This document shows, piece by piece, positions 30,252 through 38,753 of a stretch of 64,000 nt of DNA. A model generated the notes under the pieces. The model had not been told where the DNA came from. It saw nothing but the letters and a program-made list of their open reading frames with translations, and did no database searches. Location of the stretch: contig NC_014831.1 in assembly GCF_000184705.1 (NCBI RefSeq), forward strand, positions 744,001 to 808,000, written 5' to 3'. Source of the stretch: Thermaerobacter marianensis DSM 12885. Lineage in GTDB: Bacteria > Bacillota > Sulfobacillia > Thermaerobacterales > Thermaerobacteraceae. The position numbers and the translations under genes are program-made. Each line of letters begins with the position of its first letter. Within the stretch, counting starts at the first letter, position 1.

Positions 30252-32381
30252 ATGGCGACCTCCGTGCGGTGGCGCCGGGAACCGGTCAACCTGGTCGAGG
30301 CGGCGGCGTTGCTGGCCGCCGCCGCTTCGTTGGGGGTCCGGCTCGGGACCATGCTGCTGGGCGGGGCGGGCGGGACGGGGGACGTTCCCGGCGCGGCGGC
30401 CGCCGGGTCCGGGCTTCCCCCAGCGGATCGCCTCCTGCCATGGCTGGGGCTAGCGGTATACGCCCTCGCCCGGCGGTGGGTTCCGGTCACCCCCGGTGGC
30501 CGGTTCCATGGCCAGGCCGCCGGCTCGCGGCCTGGCGCCAACCAGGGGCAGGGCCCGGCCAGGGGGCGGGAACAACCCCACCACCGGGGTGCGGCCAACC
30601 CCTACCCGCGCCCAAGGACCGGCCCTGCGTTCCTCTACACCCGCGGGGGAGCCGTCGCCGTCATCGTCGTCGTGATCCTCGGGATTGTGGTCGTGGCGGG
30701 CGGGCTTCTGGGCTGGGCGGTGCCGCAGTTCCTGGGCCGCGGGGCCGTGGTGCCCCGCGGGCCGGAAGGCGCGGCGGCGATCCTCGCCCGGGGCCTGAAG
30801 GCCCTCGGGCTGCTGGCCGTACCGGCCGCCCTGCCCTGGCCCGTGGCCGGAGCGGCCACGTTGATCCTCTTTCAGGCCTACCGGCGGGACGGGCGGCTGC
30901 GACCCTGGGCGGCGGTGCTGCTGGCCGCGACGGTGCTCTGCTTCGGGGTCGCCTGGACGGGCATCCGGCCGTCCATGGCGGCGGCCGGTGCGGCAACCGC
31001 CTACGGCTTGGCGCTGGGCTTGTTCAATGCCCGGTATACGGGCCGCTCGGATCTGGGGGACCCGGTGCCGCCCGCGCCGGCTGCGCCGGCCCGGGATCCC
31101 GGGCGGCATGGTCGAACAACGATTGGGGCAGGGGAGGCCAGGTCCTTGGAGGCCGAAACCCCCGCCCTCCCCCGGCCGGTCCCCGTCGTGATCTCGGGCT
31201 TCTACGGCGCGGGCAACACCGGCGACGAGGCCATCCTGGCCGCCCTGCTGAACCTCCTGCGCCAGCGCGGCTACCGGGACATCACCGTCTTCTCGACCCG
31301 GCCGGAGGCCACGGCCCGCCGCCACGGCGTCGCCAGCGTCTACCGGGGCTGGCGCCGGCACTGGCTGGCCAAGGCCCGGGCCCTGCTCCGGGCGGGCATC
31401 TTCATCTCCGGCGGCGGGGGCCTGCTTCAGGACACCACGCCCACCTTCTTCCTCAGAGGTCCCGTGCCGTATTACCTGCTCATCGCCACCTGGGCGCGGC
31501 TGACCGGGTGCTGGGTCCTGTTCCTCGGTCAGGGCGTCGGACCCCTGCGGGGCCGCTGGACCCGCTGGCTGACCCGGCACCTGGCCGACCACGCCGACGT
31601 GATCACGGTCCGCGACGCCGAGTCCCTGGCCGTGCTGGACGGCGTGGGCGTCACCCGCCCGCCCCGCCGCCTGCTGGCCGACTTCGTCTTCGCCGCCCCG
31701 CCGCCCGAGCCGGGGCGGGCGGAACGGGTCGCGAAGGCGGAAGGGCTGATGCCCGGTGCCCGGCGGGTGGTGGTCTCGGTTCGCAGCTGGGCGGGAGAAG
31801 ACCGGTTCTACCCCGAGCTGGCCGCCTTCCTGGCGGAGGTCCTCGCCCACCGTCCGGACGTGGAGGTGGTGATGGTCCCCATGGAGGGCGAGCTGGACCG
31901 GGCGGCCTCCGAGAAGCTGGCCTCTCTGGTGGCGGCCTGCCTTCCGGGGTTGCAGGCGGCGCCTGCCGGGGATTCGTCCTTCGGCCCCCACCCCGGCACG
32001 GCCCCCCTGCGGCGCCTGCACGTGATGGGGGCGGCCTACGAGCCGGCCGATACCGAGGCCCTGGTCGCCTCCGCCCACGTGGCCGTCGGCATGCGTCTCC
32101 ACTTCCTGCTTTTCGCCGCCCGGGCCGGCGTCCCCGTCCTGGCCCTGAACTACGACCCGAAGGTGGGTGCGGCCATGCGGCGCCTGGGGATGGACCGCTA
32201 CGTGTTCGAACTCGACCGCGTCCGGGCGGCGGACCTGCGGGTGGCCCTGGCGGAGGTGGAGCGGGACTACGACCGGATCGCCCGGGAACTGCGCCAGGCG
32301 GCGGCCGGCCTCGCCCCGCTGGCGGCGGCCAGCGTGGGTTACGTCGATGCCGCAGCCCGGCGGATCACAGGCGCCGGCTGA
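30252..32381 (+). CDS. csaB: CsaB polysaccharide pyruvyl transferase fused to an N-terminal membrane domain
   Basis: A 709-residue protein. Residues from about 309 are a full CsaB: VVISGFYGAGNTGDEAILAA, GIFISGGGGLLQD, the C-terminal GMRLHFLLFAARAGVPVLAL. CsaB adds pyruvate ketal to the secondary wall polymer that SLH domains grip. The first 300 residues are unusual: several strongly hydrophobic segments (about 15-40, 130-158, 183-215, 222-262) broken by a Gly/Pro/Arg/Gln-rich loop. Known CsaB proteins are about 360 residues and soluble, and are often encoded beside a membrane protein, so this may be a fusion of two such genes. Start: ATG 30252 with GGGGGGAGGACC upstream, 18 bases after the SLH amidase. 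The N-terminal family could not be identified. Confidence 0.88.
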   Translation: MATSVRWRREPVNLVEAAALLAAAASLGVRLGTMLLGGAGGTGDVPGAAAAGSGLPPADRLLPWLGLAVYALARRWVPVTPGGRFHGQAAGSRPGANQGQGPARGREQPHHRGAANPYPRPRTGPAFLYTRGGAVAVIVVVILGIVVVAGGLLGWAVPQFLGRGAVVPRGPEGAAAILARGLKALGLLAVPAALPWPVAGAATLILFQAYRRDGRLRPWAAVLLAATVLCFGVAWTGIRPSMAAAGAATAYGLALGLFNARYTGRSDLGDPVPPAPAAPARDPGRHGRTTIGAGEARSLEAETPALPRPVPVVISGFYGAGNTGDEAILAALLNLLRQRGYRDITVFSTRPEATARRHGVASVYRGWRRHWLAKARALLRAGIFISGGGGLLQDTTPTFFLRGPVPYYLLIATWARLTGCWVLFLGQGVGPLRGRWTRWLTRHLADHADVITVRDAESLAVLDGVGVTRPPRRLLADFVFAAPPPEPGRAERVAKAEGLMPGARRVVVSVRSWAGEDRFYPELAAFLAEVLAHRPDVEVVMVPMEGELDRAASEKLASLVAACLPGLQAAPAGDSSFGPHPGTAPLRRLHVMGAAYEPADTEALVASAHVAVGMRLHFLLFAARAGVPVLALNYDPKVGAAMRRLGMDRYVFELDRVRAADLRVALAEVERDYDRIARELRQAAAGLAPLAAASVGYVDAAARRITGAG

Positions 32382-32710
32382 GGCCGGTTCCGGGCGCAAG
32401 CAGCCGGTTCTCGGCGCAGGCACCCGCCGTTGCGATCCATGTCGCCGGGCGCCGTCGGGGAGGCCGAAGGGGCAGGACGCCCGAAAGAAAGGGGGAAGTG
32501 GTGAAAGGTGACGCCGCTCCCTCGTTCGCGATGACGGTGCGTCCGGGGGCCGGCCCCGATCGGTACCATCGCACCGCACCGGGAGGCCATCGCACACGGA
32601 CCGGCACCATCCCGCCCGAACCGGCGCCGGATGCACCGTCAAGCCGGACGGAACGCCTGCATGGAAGCACCGTGGAGCCCTGCGTGGGACGGGAGATGGA
32701 GGGTGAGAGC
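32382..32710 (+). other. region before the SpoIID-like gene
   Basis: The reading frame of the next gene is open through here, with a possible GTG start at 32498/32501 after AAGGGGGAA. The encoded residues are Arg/Pro/Thr-rich with no family resemblance, so a start at 32711 is preferred. No promoter is recognised. Confidence 0.4.
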
Positions 32711-35452
32711 ATGACCCGGGTACCCGGGCACAGAGGAACCGGGGAGGACCGGGCCGCTCAGCGGCCCCATGCCCAGCGGTCCGATGGACAAGCAGGTTGC
32801 CGGCCTGGGCAGGGAGTTCGACAGCCTTTTGCACTGAGGCATGGTTTGAGACGGAGTCGCATGGCCCATCGCGGCGGTTGGCGCCGTGCCCTCGCGGCCG
32901 TCACCGCATCGGTGTTGATCGCGGCAGGCGTCGCCCCGGCAGCCCGTGCTGCGGGGGACGCCCAGCCCATTCCTTCCGGGAGGTCCGCGGCGAGTGACCC
33001 GACACCGGCCCCGCCCGCCGCGGCCCGCGGCGGGACCGCGTTGCCGGCGGTGAAGGGGGCCGAGCCGGCCCGGGTCCGGCACGCCGAGGGCTTCACCCAG
33101 CTGCCCGGCGGGGGGTGGGGACTGCAGGAACGGGCCGGTCGGCTGCAGGTTCACCTTCCCCAGGGGGCTTCAGCCGTCACCTTCGTGCTGCCGGAAGACG
33201 GGCCGGTGCTCCTGGCGCCCCCCGGCTACCAGGTCCGGATCATCGCGGCCGTGGCGGGCGGGCTCGTCCATGAGGTGATCCCTCCTGAGGGCACCGAGAC
33301 GGTGGACCTGCAGTTTGCGGCCGTTCCCGGCCAGACGTCCCGCCTGCAGGTGGGCCCCATCGGCGTCAAGCCGCTTCCCAGAGGAGGGGTGGACGGGCTT
33401 GGAGTCTCCGCAGCCCAGCTGGCCGGCCGCTTCCGTCTCCAGGCCGCAGGGGACCCCAATGGGTCGAGCGGCGAGACGAGCGGCGGGGCCACCCCACCCG
33501 GTGATGCCGGTGCTTCCGCGGATCAACCGGCTGCCGACCCGGCCCTGGCCTGGGTGCGCTTCTTCGGCGGCGGTAACGGGCACCGGACGGGCCTCTCCCA
33601 GTTCGGCGCCCAGGGCTTGGCCTTGCTCGGTGTGGGTTACCGGGACATCCTGGTCCACTACTTCCCGGGGACCCGCTTGGAGAAGCGGGTGAGCGACACC
33701 GCCCAGAGGGTTCGCGTCGGCCTGTCCCTGGACGAACAAGGGATCGGCAATTCGGCACCCGTACCCCGGCTCCTCTGGAAAGTCGAGGTGCCCGAGGGGA
33801 CCACCGTGGCCGGGGCGTCGACCCGTCCCGTTCCCCCCGGCGTGTATGCCATCACCTACAACACGGGCAGCACCGCGTCCGGCAGCGCCGGCGGAACCGG
33901 GACCGGCGGCACCGGTTCCGGCAGCACGGCCAACCTGCCCCCTGGGTTCGTTTTCGATCCCCAGGGGAACACGCCGGGCGAGCCGTTCGTCGTGGCAGGC
34001 ACCAAGCCGTCGCCCAGCGCCACCACGGAGAAGATCGAGCTGATCCCCCCGCCGGGACAGGTCCTGGTGCTCCACTACCCGTACACGGGCTGTGATCCCA
34101 AGAAGAACCACGCTTATCAGGGCTGCCGGCGGTACGAGGGGCGGCTTGAGTTCGAGACCGCTCCGGTGACGGGGGGTACCGGGATCGTCGTCCGGAACAT
34201 CCTCAACTTGCAGCAGTACCTCAACGGCGTGGTGCCCCACGAGATGCCCGCCTCTTGGGGCAAGGAGGCCCTGAAGGCGCAGACGGTGGCCGCCCGGACC
34301 TTTGCCGCGCGGCAGAACTTCGGACTGGACCAGAACCTGGTGGACTCGACGTACGACCAAGTCTTCTACGGCCGGTACGAAGACGGCACCCCGACCGGGG
34401 TTTATGAAAAGAAGATTGCCGGCGTCGTTCAGGCCACCGACGGCCAGGTGCTCACCTACAACGGGAATCTGGCGGCTGTCTTCTACAGCTCCGCCAACGG
34501 CGGGTGGATCGCCTCCAACACCGAGGCCTTCGGCGACGGCACGGGGACCCCGTTGGCCTACCTCACGGGGCGGGAAGACCGCTTCCAGCTCGCCGACGGC
34601 ACGATGGTGACCCCGGAGTCGTACTGGTACGGCAACAAGAAGTACGAGGCGACCTACTTCCGCTGGCAGCGGGACATCGCCGTTTCGGTGGTGGAGCAGA
34701 AGTGGCCGGAGATCGGCCGCTTGCAGTCCATCGAGGTGGTGAAGCGGAGCCCCACCTGGACGGTGCTCGAGGTCCAGATCACCGGTTCGGCGGGGAGCAA
34801 GGTCGTCACGGGCCGGCAGCTGCGCAGCGCCCTGGGACTGCCGTCGACTATGCTCCTGCCGGACAAGCTGTACCCGCGTGTGTTCTACGACGTCCCGATG
34901 GACTCTCCCCTGGGTCCGGAGATCAACCGCGCTTTTCAGCTGAACCTGATCTCGGGTGACGTCTACGCCAACTTCAAGCCGGCTGAGAACCTCACCCGGG
35001 CGGCCTTCGTCAAGATGCTGGTGAACGCCGTGGAAACCAGCCGCGGCGTGCCGCTGGCCGGACCCGACGAGGACCCGGCCACGGAGGACGAGCCCTTCAG
35101 CGACGTGCACCCCGAGCAGGCGCTCTACGTCTACGTGGTCAAGGCGTTCAAGGCCGGGTGGATTCAGGGCTACGACGCCCAGACCTTCGGGTACGACCTG
35201 CCCATCAAGCGCCAGGAGGCGGCCGCGGTGATCGCCCGGGCGCTGAAACTCCAGTCGGCGCCCGCGCCCTTCGACGACGTCCCGTCGACGAGCGCCTTTG
35301 CCGGCGCCATCGGCGCCGTCTACCAGGCGGAGATCATGCGGGGATACCCCGGGGGGACCAAGTTCGGCCCCGGCCAGACCATGAACCGCGGAGAGGCCGC
35401 CGCCGCGGCGGCCTTGCGCTCGTACGGGTTCTGCGTCGCCAACGGCTGCTGA
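32711..35452 (+). CDS. SpoIID/LytB-domain protein with three SLH domains
   Basis: A 913-residue exported protein. After a basic N-terminus a signal-like helix (WRRALAAVTASVLIAAGVAP) is seen. Residues about 280-305 hold HRTGLSQFGAQGLALLGVGY, which in classical SpoIID closes the domain, but here it precedes the rest. The core with YLNGVVPHEMPASWGKEALK (Glu of HEMPASW is the catalytic position of SpoIID lytic transglycosylase) lies at about 500-525 and LPSTM-type end near 715. Three SLH repeats follow (about 726-913, e.g. ANFKPAENLTRAAFVKM). The arrangement is circularly permuted relative to SpoIID of Bacillus. Start: ATG 32711 with GGAGGGTGA 6 bases upstream; ATG 32861 (directly before the signal) and GTG 32501 are alternatives. 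It should cleave or remodel glycan strands at the wall surface. Confidence 0.87.
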   Translation: MTRVPGHRGTGEDRAAQRPHAQRSDGQAGCRPGQGVRQPFALRHGLRRSRMAHRGGWRRALAAVTASVLIAAGVAPAARAAGDAQPIPSGRSAASDPTPAPPAAARGGTALPAVKGAEPARVRHAEGFTQLPGGGWGLQERAGRLQVHLPQGASAVTFVLPEDGPVLLAPPGYQVRIIAAVAGGLVHEVIPPEGTETVDLQFAAVPGQTSRLQVGPIGVKPLPRGGVDGLGVSAAQLAGRFRLQAAGDPNGSSGETSGGATPPGDAGASADQPAADPALAWVRFFGGGNGHRTGLSQFGAQGLALLGVGYRDILVHYFPGTRLEKRVSDTAQRVRVGLSLDEQGIGNSAPVPRLLWKVEVPEGTTVAGASTRPVPPGVYAITYNTGSTASGSAGGTGTGGTGSGSTANLPPGFVFDPQGNTPGEPFVVAGTKPSPSATTEKIELIPPPGQVLVLHYPYTGCDPKKNHAYQGCRRYEGRLEFETAPVTGGTGIVVRNILNLQQYLNGVVPHEMPASWGKEALKAQTVAARTFAARQNFGLDQNLVDSTYDQVFYGRYEDGTPTGVYEKKIAGVVQATDGQVLTYNGNLAAVFYSSANGGWIASNTEAFGDGTGTPLAYLTGREDRFQLADGTMVTPESYWYGNKKYEATYFRWQRDIAVSVVEQKWPEIGRLQSIEVVKRSPTWTVLEVQITGSAGSKVVTGRQLRSALGLPSTMLLPDKLYPRVFYDVPMDSPLGPEINRAFQLNLISGDVYANFKPAENLTRAAFVKMLVNAVETSRGVPLAGPDEDPATEDEPFSDVHPEQALYVYVVKAFKAGWIQGYDAQTFGYDLPIKRQEAAAVIARALKLQSAPAPFDDVPSTSAFAGAIGAVYQAEIMRGYPGGTKFGPGQTMNRGEAAAAAALRSYGFCVANGC

Positions 35453-35593
35453 CGGCCGATCCCCTCCATCCGGCGGACAGTCCCTAGCTGCGGTACGTGG
35501 GGCACCGTCTCCCGCCCCAGTACCTCGGCCTGCGGTTCGTAAGCGGTGGGCGCTGGGGGCGCTCCGGGGCACCCGCCGGAAGCTGGGATGCAT

Positions 35594-35634
35594 GCGGGCG
35601 GGGTACCGTGTCACCTCCACGGTATCCCGCCCGC
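35594..35634 (+). terminator. probable intrinsic terminator after the SpoIID-like gene
   Basis: A 17-bp stem (one G-T pair) joins 35594-35610 with 35618-35634 around the loop TCACCTC, followed by TGCCTTGTTTGTTCG. It lies about 140 bases after the gene. Confidence 0.65.
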
Positions 35635-35878
35635 TGCCTTGTTTGTTCGAACTCCTGCCGGCAGCTTTCTCCTTGCCAACCGCCGCCCGGCCGTTTTACC
35701 AGCCAGCGTATTCCCATGGAAAACGGATGAGTGTGACCGGGTGAGATAGCCAGAGGGTGAGCAGGAAACATAAGAGCCTGTTTCACGAGCCCAGGTATGA
35801 CCACAGGATTGCACCCATGCGGGTTGAAGTAGGGGCCATCGGTTGACATTCGCCGTCGCCTGAGCCGTTCCGCAGGTC
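35635..35878. other. intergenic stretch before the transposase remnant
   Basis: Moderately GC-rich sequence with no recognisable gene. It may contain the decayed left end of the insertion sequence, but no terminal inverted repeat or target duplication could be paired with the right side. Confidence 0.35.
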
Positions 35879-36284
35879 TACAACTTCCGCCCCGTCAACC
35901 ACGATCAAGGGTACCTGCTGCCCCCCGAGCCTCCGCGACTGGCTACCCGAGGACCATCGGGCCCGGTTCCTGATCGGTCACGTCGAGCAGATGGACGTGC
36001 GTGCGGGCCTTTTACGAGACGTCCCGTGCCGACGGCTGGGGCGGGGAGGGTACGACCCCGCCATGATGGTGACGCTCCTGCTGTACGCCCACTGCGTCGG
36101 TGAGCGGTCGAGCTGGCGGATCGAGCGGTTGTTCCTTGAGGACGTGGCCTTCCGGGTGATCACCGCCAACCAGACAAGGGGTCACGTGACCATCGCCCGC
36201 ATCAGCCGGCGCCACGAGCGGGAACTGGCCGACTTGTTCCTGCAGGTGCTGCCGTCATGCCGCGCGGTGGGGCTGGGGAAATAG
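35879..36284 (+). pseudogene. IS1182-type transposase fragment with frameshift
   Basis: The translation starts YNFRPVNHDQGYLLPP, then shifts by one base in the C-run near 35920-35926 and continues as SLRDWLPEDHRARFLIGHVE, GRGGYDPAMMVTLLLYAHCV, GERSSWRIERLFLEDVAFRV. This is the N-terminal region of the IS1182-like transposase group. The match stops near residue 135 at a TAG (36282), whereas full proteins are about 450 residues and carry the catalytic DDE residues later. It is therefore truncated, frameshifted and inactive. It sits inside the surface-polymer cluster and may mark a past insertion or recombination. A strong hairpin follows directly. Confidence 0.85.
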
Positions 36285-36307
36285 GCCGGCCACGACGGTG
36301 GCCGGCC
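36284..36307. terminator. hairpin after the transposase remnant
   Basis: A perfect 10-bp stem GGCCGGCCAC (36284-36293) with GTGGCCGGCC (36298-36307), loop GACG. It could be a terminator or part of an element end. Confidence 0.5.
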
Positions 36308-36715
36308 CACCCATATTGGAAGATTGGAAGCGTAGTTGAACGAGCCCCCTGCCACCGTATGGCAAGGTTCAGCCAACACCAACCCACCCGTGCCAGCCGA
36401 GGGAATCAGCCCGTACGGAATCTGCCAGCGGCTGGCGCGCATGGGTCGTTGACGGGGCCGCCCATGCGGCCGCGCTTCCGGACCGACGGATGGCGTCCGG
36501 GAGCGGGTTCTTTATAATGGGGAAGGATTGCCCGGCCGGAGCGAAATGCCCGCTACCGAACCGGCCCGAGTCCGGGCCCGGGATGCGACCCGAGGCCGAC
36601 GAAGCCAACGACGTCGATTCGGTCGCAGCCGTCCAGGGGCGTTGGCCCGGAGCACCCAAGGGGAGAGCGCCGGTCCTGCCCGATCCCAGGGGCCGGCGGG
36701 TAGGAGGAACGTGGC
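36308..36715 (+). promoter_or_regulatory. upstream region of glycosyltransferase with TATAAT box
   Basis: About 400 bases without a gene. A perfect TATAAT (36513-36518) is the likely -10 of the glycosyltransferase that starts at 36716; the -35 position is poor. It would restart transcription downstream of the transposase remnant. Confidence 0.5.
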
Positions 36716-38023
36716 TTGCGCATCTTGCTGGTCACGGGGAACCTGTTCCCCCACGCCGGCGGACTCTCGACGCACATGGACCTGCTACGCAAGGGGCTGG
36801 AAGCGCTGGGCCACGAGGTGCGCATCCGCTCCTTCGCCGACTTCACCCCCGGGGCGAAGCTCCTGACGCGGGGCCCTTCCTGGGCCCTCAATCGGGTCCG
36901 GCGGGGTTGGGGGGCGGTGTGGACCGCGGCGCTGCGGGTCCATTTCCTCAGCCGGATCCTGCGGGTCGAGGCCGGATGGGTTGACGGGCTCAACGTGGAG
37001 GACCCGATGGCGGCTGCCGCGGCACGCCGCGCGGGCCTGCCCTACGTGTACACGGCCCACGGCTACCCGACCGACGAGCACGTTGCCGCCGGCCGCATCC
37101 GACCCGGGACCGGGGCGCACCGCTGGTTGCTCGAACTGGAGCGTGCGGGGCTACGGCATGCCCGTCACGTGGTGGCCGTCGATTCCCGCATCGCGGGGCA
37201 CGTGCGCCGGCTGGCCGGCCACGACCGGGTGACCGTGATCCCGAACTTTATCGATGCGGAATGGCCACAACGCGCCCCCTCGCCCACGGAGGCGCGGGCG
37301 GCCCTCGGGATCCCGCCGGACGCCTTCGTCATCCTCTGCCCGCGCCGGCTGACGGCGAAGAACGGGGTGCTCTACGCGGTCCAGGCCCTGGAGCGGCTGG
37401 TCGCCGAAGGGTTCGGAGGAGGGGATACGGCTCACCACCAAGATGCGGACCCCGCAGCGGAGAGACCGGGCCCAGGTTTCGCGGCGGGGCCAGCGGCCGG
37501 GGGCCCGGCAGCCACCGGGGAAACCGTCCGGCCGCTGCTGGTCATCGTCGGCAGCGGTGAGCAGGAGGCACTGGTGCGCCGGTTCGTCCGGGAGCGGGGC
37601 CTTGAGGCCCATTGCCGGCTCGAGGGCGAGCGGCCCCATGCCGACATGGGGTACTACCTGAGGGCGGCGGACGCGGTGGTCGTCCCGTCGGTGCACGAAG
37701 CCGGGGTCGAGGAGGCCACGTCGATCAGCGCGCTGGAGGCCATGGCCTTCCGCGTGCCGCTGGTGGCGTCGGCGGTCGGGGGGCTACGCGAGATCGTCCG
37801 GGCCGGCGAGACCGGGATCCTGGTTCCGCAGCGGGATCCGGAGGCGCTGGCGCGGGCCCTGTGGACGGTGGCGCGCGATCGGCAGCGGGCGGCGCGGATG
37901 GTCGAGGCGGCCTACCGCTACGTGCTCCAGCACCACTCCCACCTGGCGGCGGCGCGCCGGTTCCTCCAGATCTACCGGCATCACTTCGGCGCGGGACCGG
38001 GCAAGGTCGCCGGTACGCCGTGA
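36716..38023 (+). CDS. glycosyltransferase family 4
   Basis: A 435-residue GT-B enzyme for surface-polymer assembly. Seen: MRILLVTGNLFPHAGGLSTH (the glycine-rich first loop), YVYTAHGYPTDEHVAAGR, a domain-linker VTVIPNFID, and the donor-site EAGVEEATSISALEAMAFRV with GGLREIVRAGETGILV after it. An Ala/Gly/Pro-rich insertion near residues 238-275 interrupts the C-terminal domain. Start: TTG 36716 with TAGGAGGAA about 8 bases upstream. It contains one copy of CCGGTTCGTCC (37579-37589). It probably has its own promoter (TATAAT at 36513). Donor and acceptor are unknown. Confidence 0.9.
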   Translation: MRILLVTGNLFPHAGGLSTHMDLLRKGLEALGHEVRIRSFADFTPGAKLLTRGPSWALNRVRRGWGAVWTAALRVHFLSRILRVEAGWVDGLNVEDPMAAAAARRAGLPYVYTAHGYPTDEHVAAGRIRPGTGAHRWLLELERAGLRHARHVVAVDSRIAGHVRRLAGHDRVTVIPNFIDAEWPQRAPSPTEARAALGIPPDAFVILCPRRLTAKNGVLYAVQALERLVAEGFGGGDTAHHQDADPAAERPGPGFAAGPAAGGPAATGETVRPLLVIVGSGEQEALVRRFVRERGLEAHCRLEGERPHADMGYYLRAADAVVVPSVHEAGVEEATSISALEAMAFRVPLVASAVGGLREIVRAGETGILVPQRDPEALARALWTVARDRQRAARMVEAAYRYVLQHHSHLAAARRFLQIYRHHFGAGPGKVAGTP

Positions 38024-38183
38024 CGCCGGCGTGGCCTTCCGGACCGCCTGGTTCGCCGGAACGGGCGACGGGCGCCGCGCGGCGGGCGTGACCGGTGGAT
38101 GCGCGGGCCGGTGTCCAGGGGCGGCCGGTCGGGGGCTCCGGGTGCCGCGCGCCAGGTGAGGTGCAGAGGGGAGAGCCGGACGG

Positions 38184-38642
38184 ATGAAGAGGCGGTTTCG
38201 CTTCAACGTGCTGGATGTGGTCGTGATCGCGGCCCTGTTGGCCGTGGGTTTCGTGGTCTTCACCCGCCTGGGGCCCGCCAGTGCGCGGCCCGAGGAGACG
38301 CGCGAGGTCACCTTCACCGTGCTGGTCACCCGGGTTCCCGAAGTGCAGGCGCGCAACATGTTCGCAGTCGGCGACACGCTCTACAGCCCCAGTGCCCAAC
38401 CGGCCGCGGAGATCGTCGACGTCACCCGCAGGCCGAGCCCCATCGTGCTGGAAGAAGGCGGCTTCTTCCGCGAGGGCGAGTCGCAGTACTTTCAAGACGT
38501 GTTGGTGACGGCCCGCGGCGAGGCCGTCAAGGTGCAGAATCATTACGAACTGCGCGGCCAGTCGCTTCAGATCGGGCGCGAATTCTCCCTGGCGACGCCG
38601 CGGACGGTCGTGAAGGGCGTCGTCGTCGACGTGCAGTGGTGA
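38184..38642 (+). CDS. DUF4330-family membrane-anchored protein
   Basis: A 152-residue protein with one N-terminal membrane segment (FNVLDVVVIAALLAVGFVVF, residues 7-26) and a beta-rich extracytoplasmic domain (VLVTRVPEVQARNMFAVGDT onward). This is the pattern of DUF4330, a family often encoded within exopolysaccharide clusters; its role is unknown. Start: ATG 38184 with GGGGAGAGC upstream. It lies between a glycosyltransferase and the O-antigen-ligase-like gene in the same direction, suggesting a structural part in polymer export. Confidence 0.8.
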   Translation: MKRRFRFNVLDVVVIAALLAVGFVVFTRLGPASARPEETREVTFTVLVTRVPEVQARNMFAVGDTLYSPSAQPAAEIVDVTRRPSPIVLEEGGFFREGESQYFQDVLVTARGEAVKVQNHYELRGQSLQIGREFSLATPRTVVKGVVVDVQW

Positions 38643-38753
38643 CCGGACCGAACCCGGAGCCCCCCGAAGCCGCGGGCCGTGCGGGCTGCTGCGGGCCCTT
38701 CGAACGGGTGTGCACGACGTCCAACGGGTGTCGGGGCGAAGGAGGCGTTCCTC

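Noticed and set aside
30269-32710. Plus-strand frame joining the SpoIID-like protein to sequence overlapping csaB
   Set aside because: It runs in a second frame over the clearly coding csaB gene and encodes Arg/Pro/Gly-rich sequence; it is a high-GC shadow frame.
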